Shown in pieces: positions 24,733 through 35,123 of a stretch of DNA of 64,000 nucleotides (positions within the stretch are counted from its first letter, which is position 1; every line of letters starts with the position of its first letter). Location of the stretch: NCBI GenBank assembly GCA_000711775.1, contig ARYC01017977.1:38768-102767 (forward strand), written 5' to 3'. The notes below the pieces were generated by a model. The model did no database searches and was not told where the DNA came from. It saw only the letters and a program-made list of their open reading frames with translations. The position numbers and the translations under genes were made by a program. Source of the stretch: Oxytricha trifallax (lineage: Eukaryota; Ciliophora; Spirotrichea; Sporadotrichida; Oxytrichidae).

Positions 24733-27700
24733 CATGATATCAGAGCGAAAAACTCAATCATTAATTATATGACTAACCACAGAGGAGAAATCTGTTCTTT
24801 GAGCTGGTCTGTAAATCAATCACATGAGCTTATGCAGACTTCAGATCCCTCAAACGTATACCTAGCATCTGGCAGCAACTAAGACCATTCGCTAGGTATA
24901 TGGAGATTAAGTGACCTAGCTTATGCACCAGCTGAAGAATCACCATGGATATTCGAGACGGATATATTCTAAGGGCCTGTTAAAGCATTGGCATGGTCGC
25001 CTAATCATGAAGGACTTCTGGCAACTGGAGGAGGTATGGGTGATGATATCATCCGTATTTGGGATTTCAAAAAAAGCATGGAAGTTTAACACACAATCAG
25101 ATGCAATTCTCACATTACCTCGTTAGGTTGGAGAAAATCTAAGGCCAAATCAAACAAGCAATAACTTTTAGAGGATTTGAGTTTAGGTTTTTGTGAAGAG
25201 CTGATATCTACACATGGCTAGCCAGATTGTGAATTGAAACTTTGGCAAATAAACAAGTATGTGTGTTAAAGTGATGCTACTTTAGATCACCTTAAAATCA
25301 AGCCCTCAAGTAAGAGATAGAAACCAATGAAATACTGGTTCACAAAAGTTAAATAATGGGATGACCATTAAGGACAGATTTTAGGATCAACTATAAGCCC
25401 TGATGGCTAATATGTTGGTACTGTAAGCTCAGACGAGACATTGAGAGTTTGGAAAATGTTTGAACGATTTTAAGATTTAGAATTGGAAGAAACAAAACAG
25501 GAGACAGGTATGTCAGAAGCTGTTTCTCAAATAAAGAAGCAAAATTCTAAAAAGATGTTTGAAAGACAAGATGCTATTTTGTTAGAGAGAAGCCTAAACT
25601 AAGCCTAAGATACGTTTAAAGTGCACTCGACTATAGACCTTAAGGAAGAAATTCACGAAGTCAAAAGTATGTTTAACAATGAAGGACTTTCACAAAACTC
25701 TGTCAGATGATGACAATTTTTCAATCTATTTTAATTTAATTAATTTTAATGTTCTTTTGATCATCGTTACTATTTAAATATTTTTCTAAATCAAATTTAA
25801 AAACTATTTGTTTAATTTAAATGAACTTTTCGAATAACTAAACACAGCAACAACATAATCCTTTCAAGTTTGTTTTTAAGTAATCTGAGGCTAAGAATCA
25901 GTCGAAGTAGCAATTCACATAAAAGCAACAGTAGTAATTGCCAAATACTAATGGGAGCAAATATTTTTATTTAGTACACAATAATATTCATATAAATTTG
26001 AAAAGCCTATAATAAGCTTTTTATTCTAGAATTCATAATAAAATAGATCAATATTATTCAAGAATAATTTTCAAGATAATTTCTTTGAATTAGATTATAA
26101 ATAAAAATAATATATCATTCTAAATCTTAAGGTTATGCTAAGTCTATTATATTTTAAAAATTTGAATTATAATAACTAAATTTTATTTTTAGATAGAGGA
26201 AAAATATGATGATGATGATTTTTAGCAAATTAAGGAAGACTTTATATTATAGCCGATATTCACAAAATTAAATCATTCTAGAAAAAAAATGCCTAACCAC
26301 ATGTTTACCCTGTAGTTAGAATCGAGGATAAATATTATTGTATTAAACTTTGATAACATTTTATATAGTTTTTTATTTTTCAAAATAAAAAAATGTCTAA
26401 ATTACAACCCAAAATCCTTTCTAACTCAAAAGGTATGATCAGGAAATAATTTATTTTTGTAGTGAATCAAATAAGAATGATGAAAATTGGAATCCAAACT
26501 CTCATTAGCCCTTAAATTCTTACAAACCAAACATGAGCACCATGAGCTCGGCCAATTCCTGTCAGAGCAAGTACCAAGATTTTTTCTCTCAACAATTCAA
26601 GCCATCCCTAGATGATGTGCAAGATGATGCAATAAGATCAAAGAATCTAAAAACTTATGGCTAAAATGTTGAAATGGAGGACCTTTCAAATTGTGATGGT
26701 GAATTTCTACAGCTTAGAGAAAATGATGCGGCTGACAAGTAAAAGTTAGGTATTCAAAACTTTTTCAATGCAAGCAAGTCTCAATCAGTTATGACTAACT
26801 CTCTCAATTAAAATGGCTTACAAACGCAAAATGGTCATGCTGACAGATTTATTCCGGTAAGAAATAATTAAGATTAAGATACTCATCTTCAAGATTTACT
26901 CATGGACATTTCAGCTGATAGTTCTCATATTAAGAATAAATTCGATGGATCATCTACATCTCCAATAGACTATCATCAATTAAGATTGAAACTGTATTCA
27001 TAATTATAAAGAAATTGATTTTTTTAATTTTGCAATAGAAAACTTTACAATCTCAGGAAACCACTCATTTCAAAGCATTACTTGCAAATTAACTAGTTCA
27101 GAATAAATCTAAAAATTAGAAAGTACACAATTATCACCATTCATTAAGTTAGTCCAATCTTCTCTCTGATGCAAATCAAGATATTCTCATGCAACTACAG
27201 AAACAATCCATTTTACCAAAGAAGCTTTTGACTTTCAAGAAATCCTAAACAAAGATGTCTTGTGACATGCAGGATGAAGATGGCAGACTGATTTCAGATG
27301 ATCATAACTTCCAATCTCAACTTCTAGTGACCAAAAGAGCCTTTTCATATCAAGCTACCTAAGACTTTAACTCAACTCAAAATCCAGCTTTGCTGTAATA
27401 AGATGCACAGAATTAGAAATTCAAGCAAAGGAAAAGAGCATTCCCTCTACCTTCATCACCTATGAAGATCTTTGCTGCTCCAGACATAGTTTCAGATTTA
27501 AACTTAAATCTGATTGATTGGGCTCCTCAGTCTAACCCCTATGCTGAAAACTCAAAGTTCGCTTTATGTCTCTATGATGACATTTATCTAGTCGACCTCA
27601 AGGGAAGCAAGCATAAAGTTATGTTATCTTTGAAGAAGTAAAACTAGACTGATGGTGATGAGGATCATTACATAAGCAGTGTCAACTTTGATAGAAGTGG

Positions 27701-27878
27701 AGAAGCCATAGCAGTAGGAACTTCACACCACCTTATATAAATTTATGATGTAGAGAGAGGCATGTAAGTAAGAAACATTTACGCTCATGGTGCTAGAGTT
27801 TCATCTATAAGTTGGAATAGAAGTGTTCTGGCCCCTTATTTGATAACTAGCGGTGGATAAGATGCCATCATCATGAAT
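24721..27878 (+). CDS. CDC20/Cdh1-type APC/C activator, scrambled (C-terminal MDS placed first)
   Basis: The N-terminal half starts at ATG 25821 and carries the C-box motif DRFIPVR and the first WD40 blades (ALCLYDDIYLVDL, ISWNRSVLAPYLITSGGQDA); it stops making sense after 27878. The C-terminal half lies upstream at 24721-25710, continues the propeller (HRGEICSLSWS, VSSDETLRVWKMF) and ends in Val-Arg before TGA, like the IR tail that docks on the APC/C. Both ends share the 12-bp repeat ATCATCATGAAT (24721-24732, 27867-27878); joining there reads GQDAIIMNHDIRAKN in frame. IESs in the N-terminal half: 25970-26191 (TATTTTTA), 26324-26468 (GAATC), 26992-27041 (GAAA). Total 872 residues. Family proteins recruit substrates such as cyclins to the anaphase-promoting complex. 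Confidence 0.9.
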
Positions 27879-27916
27879 TATTTTAAGATTTTCATAAATG
27901 AAAAGTAAGTTATAGA

Positions 27917-30900
27917 TTTCTCAACCTGATCAAAGCAAGGCAAGAACTGAAATCTCAAAACCTTCCAACTTATTTGCACTTAAAGAAGAAGAGGACGAGG
28001 ATGATGACTCAGCAGAAAGTATGGATTCTGATGACCTTGGAGATTAAGTAGAAGATCACGGGTCACACAATGATATGCTCATGCTTTAGCAGCAATTTAA
28101 ATTTCTGCCATTATTAATATCAATTGATGTTTTAAGAGTAACAGTAACAGCCACCATAAAAGGAAAAAGCATCCTTATTTGGAGGTCTTTTCTCAGGTAG
28201 TTTATTCAAAAAGTCTGAGCCTTAACAGCAGCAACAACAAAGGTCAACTGGATTCTTTGGCGGCAAAAACGCACAACCTTCCTCAAGTCTTTTTGGAAAA
28301 TAAATGCCCCAATAACAATAAATGCAAAATAGTATGAACGCTTTTGGTGCTTATTGTAAGAATACATTTGATTTGGGAAATTAAATTAAATAATAATTAA
28401 TAATTTAAAATAATAAAATAGTGGCAGTTAACTTTCTGGACCCTGACAATATGGTCCTTGTTCGATAAAGAATTTGAAATAAGCTGGACTTAACAATTGT
28501 CGTAAGCCCTCTATCGCATCCTTGTAGCGAGATATACCGATTTTAATTTGAGCATTAGAATCAACTATATAACTCAAATTAAAATCGATATATCTCCATT
28601 TAAGGATGCGATAGAGAGGTAACGACAATTGTAAAATCCAGCTGTTTGAATTCTCTTTCGAACAAGGATCAAATTGTCAGGGTTTCAAGAAAGTTGACTG
28701 CCACTATTTTATTATTTTAAATTATTAATTATAATTAATTTAATTTCCCAAATAAAATATATTCTTACAATAATAATAGCCATACTAAATGTAACATATG
28801 GCCTAAATGTAACCTCAACCCTAAAACATGTTTGGTGCAAGCAATATTTCGCCACCTCAATACAATTTTGGCAATAACTAACTAAATATGAATTAAAACG
28901 TCCAAAATTTCAATGATAACAACTTTGGCTTACCACTTGGCCAACAAATGTAGCCTTAGTAGAAATTGAAGAAAGAAAAGCGAAGAAAATACAAGCAAGA
29001 AGTTGATACAAACGTTTTCAAGATATCTATGGAATGTCTTAAAGATCAAGGAGAATTGGCTACTGGAGATCCAGTCTTTTGTGGAAGTTGTCAAGCTGTA
29101 CTGAATAGAGTAAATGTAACATTTTAATTTTAATTATGAATAAGCACAGTAAGATTGAGGATGTTAAACAAAACGAAGAGCAAATTTGGACCTGCGAATT
29201 TTGCAATGCCAAGAATAAGGTTTAACTCGAACCCGAAGAAATACCTCAAACTGAAGCAGTTAACTATATGATAGAGGCTGCAGCCTAGGTTTACGACAAG
29301 AAAAACGAAGGAACAGTTGCTAAAGATATTACCGTCATCTTTTGCATTGATATATCAGGAAGTATGTGCGTTTCATTGCCAGTCCAAGGACATCATTAAC
29401 TCAGAGGAGATAGAATAAAGGGACTTAAAGACGAGTTGATGAAGTTTGGAGATGGCTCAGATTAGAGACTTCAGGGGGATCATAACACTACTTATGTCTC
29501 GAGATTACAATGCGTTCAATCCGCAATTGAGAAACAGATAGAAGACATGAAAATTCATTATCCAGAGAGGAAAATTGGACTCGTCACTTTCAATATTATA
29601 AATTTTAAATAATTTTGATTTGAAAAACTTATTTTATTTTAATTAAAATTTTCAAAGTCAATTAATATTATGATTTTTTGGCATAAATTTTATTACATTC
29701 TTATTTTAGATAATTATTTAAAAAATAGAACTTCATTATCTTTACTTATTTTATAAGTCATATTCGTTATATCAATAATGAAGTAACTCAAAATCAATTA
29801 TTTTCTTATGAATAAAGAATTTCGAAAAAATTGAATTGATTCCATAAATCTAAAACCGACCAAAAAGCAATTAATTTCATTTTATTTAGTATAAAAGCCT
29901 AGATTAATTCAAGATTGTTAATTATTAATCTGACTAAGATAATACTTTAAATAAGGCAACAAATATAAATCCACAAAGATGCAGAGAGCAAGTAACAAAG
30001 CTTATGTTTCAAAGAGACTCATAACCAAGTATAAAGAACAAAAGAACCAATCAGTTCCATTATAAGAAGATGAAATGATTTAACCCAGCAGTGATTTGGC
30101 ATTAAAGATGGAGATTGATGATGGACAACAAATTCAACCTTCAATGCTTTCTCAATCTTATCATTAAAAAATAAAAATTAATTTCAAGGTATTTTAAATG
30201 AAGTAACTGTTATTGGAGATGGAATGCAAATACCTTAAACTATTGCAGGTGATAAGCTGTACAATTTTGACTACTTGTTGCAAAACGGCATCGAATCTCA
30301 AAAGCTTTATCTTAACAAGCCAATCAAGGAAACCAAATCCAAGCTAGAGCAAAAATTACTCTCTTTGGAAGAAGGTGGCCCAACCGCCCTAGGACCTGCT
30401 GTCCTCACTGCTATTGCCATGGCCTCCGAGGGAGCACCAGGCTCTTCTGTTATTTTATGTACTGATGGTCTCGCAAATGTAGGACTGGGAAATTTCGATG
30501 AAGTTTTCACAGAAGAAGAAAACTAGAAAGTCGACGAGATTTATGAAAGAATGGGTTAATATGCCAAGAGTAAGGGGTTGACAGTGAATATCGTAAGTAT
30601 TGAAGGAGAAGAGTGCAATATTGATACTATTTCTAAAATTTCAGAGATCACTGGTGGTGAAGTGCAAAGAGTTAAGCCAGCTGACTTGATTGAAAACTTC
30701 TCAAATATTTTGAGTCTACCAGTACTTGCTACTAATGTCTAACTTAAAGTTAATTAAATTTAGATCATTAGTTAATATAATAAATTTTCATTTTAAATCT
30801 CGGATATATTTAAAAAAGACTTTTGTAGCTCATTTGCATTTTATTGATAAAACCTATAATTTATAAAATTTTAATTTGTTAGCTGATTGTTAAAATAATT

Positions 30901-31826
30901 ATTCAACAGAAGATTGAATCCATATTTTCATTTGCTTTCAATATTTATTTGATTTAATAAAAATAAAGATGTTATTTTTACAAAAAATTAACTTAAAAAG
31001 TCTGGATAACTTTTTTTTTAGCAAAAAAGAGCAATTTAAATAGGATTTAGTTTACATTAATTAATTTTTTACTTTTATAAAAGTAGTATAGCTTTGTCAA
31101 TATCATTTTTTTCTTACTTAAAGTAAAGATCCACAAAGGTCTCTAATTCAGAAACGAAGATCCATAAAATCTCTCCGGTGACAAGACTATCTTAGGAAGA
31201 GATTTAGGAAATGTTAACGAGTAGACCGAAGTCACTTTCGAATATAAACTGAAAAAGCTTAAAGACTTGCTTGAAATGAAGGACATTGACTTGGAATTAA
31301 TAAAAAATTTCCCTTTCTAAGCTCAAATTACTTATACTACTCTCGATGGTGCAAGATGTGTTAGAGTTATAACAAACCTTGTGGAAATTTCAGACGATAA
31401 AGAAGAGCTTCAAAAGGATGCAGACTTTGATATCTTAGGAGTTAATGCCATTTAATAAACAGCCAAAATGGCTAGACAAGGCAACGTGGTTTAAGCTCAA
31501 GTTAATGCTAAAGCTTGGAGCAGACATCTTGAGAGGAATGTTACTGACCATCACTAAGTTGAGCAGCTTCAAAATTTCAGAGGTAATGTGAATGAAATGT
31601 ACGGACATATGAATCAATAGAGATAAAAGACACAATAGTAGATGCTACAGCCATAATTTCTATAGTATTAACATAAAATAGTGTTAAATTTATGTTGGGA
31701 GCACCAAGTAATATCAAAAGTGCTTAAATGAACTCAGTAAAGCCTAGGTATGACGATTCTACTAGTCATTCTATATTCAGTGGTTCTAGAATGAACACTC
31801 AAGCCCTTCAAAAAAAGAAAAAGTGA
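27917..31826 (+). CDS. VWA-domain protein 1, scrambled (first MDS nested in a later IES)
   Basis: 851 residues. Order after unscrambling: polar acidic N-terminus, Gln-rich FGG/GSLF region, a Cys4 zinc motif (FCGSCQAV ... CEFCNAK), a VWA domain with the MIDAS signature CIDISGSM, then a beta-rich tail with coiled coil, recalling Sec23/Sec24-like layouts. The 5' MDS (ATG 29979 to 30155) lies inside the 605-bp gap between two later MDSs and joins MDS2 through TTTCTCAA (30148-30155 and 27917-27924). Other IESs: 28089-28134 (TTTA), 28354-28784 (TA; contains a palindromic element), 29108-29142 (TGAATA), 29595-30199 (AAT), 30751-31124 (ACTTAAAGT), 31660-31691 (AATTT). The sum is 852 codons including TGA 31824-31826. 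Partner and substrate unknown; a paralogue follows. Confidence 0.8.
28351..28773. mobile_element. Palindromic MITE-like element, copy 1 (within an IES)
   Basis: Two arms of about 200 bp (28351-28552 and 28573-28773) are near-perfect reverse complements around a 20-nt loop. Left end TTATTGTAAGAATA, right end TATTCTTACAATAA; inside each arm is GTGGCAGTTAACTTTCTGGA or its close relative. No transposase ORF, so at most a non-autonomous foldback/MITE. It fills almost all of the IES 28354-28784 of VWA protein 1. A related element is at 34603-35001. Confidence 0.8.
29979..30155 (+). other. Nested 5'-most MDS of VWA protein 1
   Basis: Codes 59 residues starting MQRASNKAYVSKRLIT and ending ..SMLSQ at the pointer TTTCTCAA. 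It sits in the interval 29595-30199 that must be removed to join TFN to EVTVIGDG of the VWA domain. It is the only ATG-initiated coding block of suitable phase for the gene, and the pointer match to 27917-27924 is exact over 8 bp with different flanks. Confidence 0.8.
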
Positions 31827-32053
31827 AGAATCTAAAGAAGAACTAATTTTTTAATTCTAATATATTAATATTTTTATCAAAAGTTGAAAAATAATCATCT
31901 ACCTATAATTAAAAATCCTTTAACCTTATTATTAAGATAAAGAAAAAAAACAAAATCTCACTAAATATATGAAATTCATCTAATAACCTTTCTTATTATA
32001 TATATAAAAACTATTGAGATTTTATTTTATATTATTAAAGTTACCATTTAGAA
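31827..32053. other. AT-rich intergenic spacer
   Basis: No feature seen. Confidence 0.4.
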
Positions 32054-34555
32054 ATGAAACAAGCAGTAAATAATATTATTTTTATATATTTAAATGAGAT
32101 GTTCATTCCATCTTCCTTATTTGAAAAATATGATAGATGCATGCATAGGAAACTTCTTGACTCTTATTCCCCACTTGAAATATTTTTAATTAATGATTCC
32201 GTATTTACTTATAAATGTGCCGTCAAGTAAACAATTTGTTATTTTACAATAACCAAAAGCAAAATTGGCAATTAAATCAAAGTCAATATAAAAAGCTGCC
32301 CCAAAGAAAGTTATCTCTGATGATGATGAAAAATATGGAGAATATCTAGAGTATATATCAGATGATCTTAAAAGCGCACGTGATATCAGTTATGTAAAAG
32401 AACAACGAGTAATTATACCTAATAACTATATCAAAAATAACATGGAGGAAGAAAAGAAGTCATATGAACCTTAAAACTAAGTCGGTGTGAAAGAGGAAGT
32501 AAAAAGGGAAGTAATCCTTCAACCTAAAATAGTAGAAGAGGAGAAAGAATCAAAATAAAAAGAAACTCCAAAAAAGAAAGCTACAACAAGTGGTGTTAAG
32601 AAATCAGCAGTAAGAAGTGGACTTATTATAGTATAATTTTTTTTAATTAATAAAGTGGATCCAAGGCTCCATCAATTATAAAATAAGCAGTGAGCAAACC
32701 TTCCAAACAATTAGAAGAAAAAAAATCAAAAGCTATTTTAAAGATTTTAAAGCATTTTGAGAAAAAGCGATATAAATGTTAAGTAGATTCAAATGTACTG
32801 CAGGCACAGTTAAATTGCATATTAGACACTTGTCCTCAAACATCTGTTTAAGAAAAATATATTATTTCTTATGTTTAGCCTATATATTGCAAGAATTGTC
32901 ATGCGATACTGAATTATCTTAGTACAGTAGACATTTAAAGAAACTGGAAATGTGAATTTTGTTTCAATTCTTAAAATATAGAGGATGCTTAAAAACTTTA
33001 CATTCCTTCAACAAGTCATATGAATTATCTCCTTGAGCAAAACCTAAACCAAGATCCTTAAGATTTGGAATAGCCAGAGGAATATCATTTTAAGTCAATA
33101 GCAGACGATATAGCAATCATTTATCTTCTAGATATTTCAAGAAGCATGAATCATTTTTAAAAGGATAAAAATGGAAAAAGTGTGGGAATGAGTAGACTTA
33201 TGTCTGCAAAAGAGACGATCATACATTAAATGAAAGATATGTGCGAAAAATATCCACACAGAAAAGTTGGATTGATAGTGTTTTCAACAGGAATTTAGAT
33301 TCACGGAGATGGCACCTAGGAAGCTTATGAAGTAGACAAAACAATTATTAATGATTATGAAAAGCTGGTTGAGGTAGGCAAGACCTCGGGTCACTTGCTT
33401 TAAATATCAATTAAAGATTCATTTGAGATTTTGAGTGAAAAAATTCAATAGATTAAGACCGATAACGCCACTGCCCTTGGGTCTGGAATGACCACTGCTA
33501 TTTCTTTAGCTACTTTATTCAAACCTGGATCTCAAGTGATAGTTTGTACAGATGGCTTGTGTAATGGTGGGCTTGGTAATCTCAAGAATTTTCAAAATGG
33601 ATTTGAGGAAACTTAGTAATTCTACTAAAAAATTGGAATATTAGCTCGGGATAATGCTGTCACAGTACATCTGGTAACTATTATAGGTGAAGAGTGTAGA
33701 ATTGATGCCATTTAAAAAACATGTGAAGTATCAGGCGGTTAAATCGAAAGAGTAGACCCTAATAATATGAGAGAAAATTTTGAGGATTTCTTGTCTTAAA
33801 ATGTTATAGCAACATAAGTTGACCTAACTCTCTAGATATCGTATCTCTTGAAGTTAAAGAATGTTAAAATGTTTGATTTGCACACTAGAGAACAAAGGAT
33901 TATTAAATATTTAGGAAATATTACTGAGGATGTCTCTCTAACATTAGAATATAGTCTTGAAGATATTATAACGAGTTAATTAAAAAATTAATATGTGAAA
34001 ATTTTTATAAGTAGATTATTGAGCTTTATAAGATTGATCTGAGATAAGTGGATTATTTCCCAGTTTAAATCTAAATAGCTTTTACAGGAATGAATGGCAG
34101 TAAAAATTTAAGAGTTATTAATGAGAAAATTGTTATATCTCAATTGTCTAAAAACGAATTACTTTTAAGTGCAGACTATGATTTGCTCTGTCTTAATGCA
34201 ATTTAGACTAGTGCTAATCTTTGCAAATTAGGAAACGATTAATTTAAATAAGCTCTTGTTTATATGAAAGCTTAGTACCATACTTTGAAAGCTATAGCAG
34301 ACCAAAATCCATACAGTATATATAAATATTATTATAAATTTCCATTTTAATCCATAATAAGAAGAGACATTTAAGAACTTCGAAACCAATATTACAAGTT
34401 TCTATAAAGTTGTACAAAGTTAAATGGAGAAATAGATTGGATAAACAATTGCCAGAATGAATGATGAAATTACACAGAAAGTTTATGCTGGATCTAAGTT
34501 CTCGAAATCTAAAATGATGAAGAAATAGGCAGGGAAAGATGTTTATATTTTCTGA
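32054..34555 (+). CDS. VWA-domain protein 2, tandem paralogue
   Basis: 724 residues. Lys/Glu-rich N-terminus, then the same Cys4 zinc motif (YCKNCHAI ... CEFCFN) and VWA domain (MIDAS: LLDISRSM; later VCTDGLCNGGLGN) as VWA protein 1, and a matching C-terminal beta region. The paralogues share layout end to end but differ in N-terminus and in IES positions, so the duplication is old. IESs: 32066-32261 (AAGCA; joins the short start MDS MKQA to KLAIKSKS), 32622-32659 (AGTGGA), 33970-34019 (ATTAT), 34314-34356 (AATCCATA). Not scrambled. A TGA-free alternative frame near 32215 is explained as IES. Stop TGA 34553-34555. Function unknown; VWA plus zinc finger suggests a protein-interaction or trafficking scaffold. 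Confidence 0.8.
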
Positions 34556-34602
34556 TAATCTCATTTTATTAATGTTTAAAACTAATATTTTACTTATTAT
34601 TA

Positions 34603-35001
34603 TAGGAATTCATTTGAATAGGAAAATATATTATAATTAAATAATAGATTAATTAAATTATTGGCAGTTAAATTTCTGGAAACTTAGACAATATGGTACT
34701 TATCCGATAGAGAATTTAAAATTAGCTGGACTTTACTAGTGGCAGGAATATTTTATCGCATCACTGGAGAGAGAGATAAATTTTTGAATCTAAATTTAAC
34801 TAAACAAATTACCCAAAATAAAAATCAAGCTATCTCTCCAAGGATGAGATAAAATTGTACTCCACTAGTAAAGTCCAGCTAATTTTAAATTCTCTATCGG
34901 ATAAGTACCATATTGTCTAAGTTTCCAGAAATTTAACTGCCAATAATTTAATTAATCTATTATTTAATTATAATATATTTTCCTATTCAAATGAATTCCT
35001 A
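34603..35001. mobile_element. Palindromic MITE-like element, copy 2
   Basis: Arms meet around 34800; ends are TAGGAATTC and GAATTCCTA. Internal blocks match copy 1: TTGGCAGTTAAATTTCTGGA, then GACAATATGGTxCTT and TAGCTGGACTT, in the same order and spacing. It starts 47 bp after the stop of VWA protein 2, so it is intergenic in the germline, unlike copy 1. Confidence 0.8.
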
Positions 35002-35123
35002 CAATATTATTCTCATTAACATAAGATTTATTTATTGCTAAATTTAATATAAAACATTATTTTGTTTTTTATTATAGAACTTCAAAGAATAAATGAAAAA
35101 TGATTAATTAGTTTTATATTTAA

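Noticed and set aside
28428-28628. 66-codon ORF within the palindromic element.
   Set aside because: It spans the two arms and loop of an inverted repeat, so it encodes the element's own complement; no family resemblance.
30307-30510. Minus-strand ORF across the VWA domain.
   Set aside because: Shadow of the VWA coding strand, which has family motifs and exact pointer joins.
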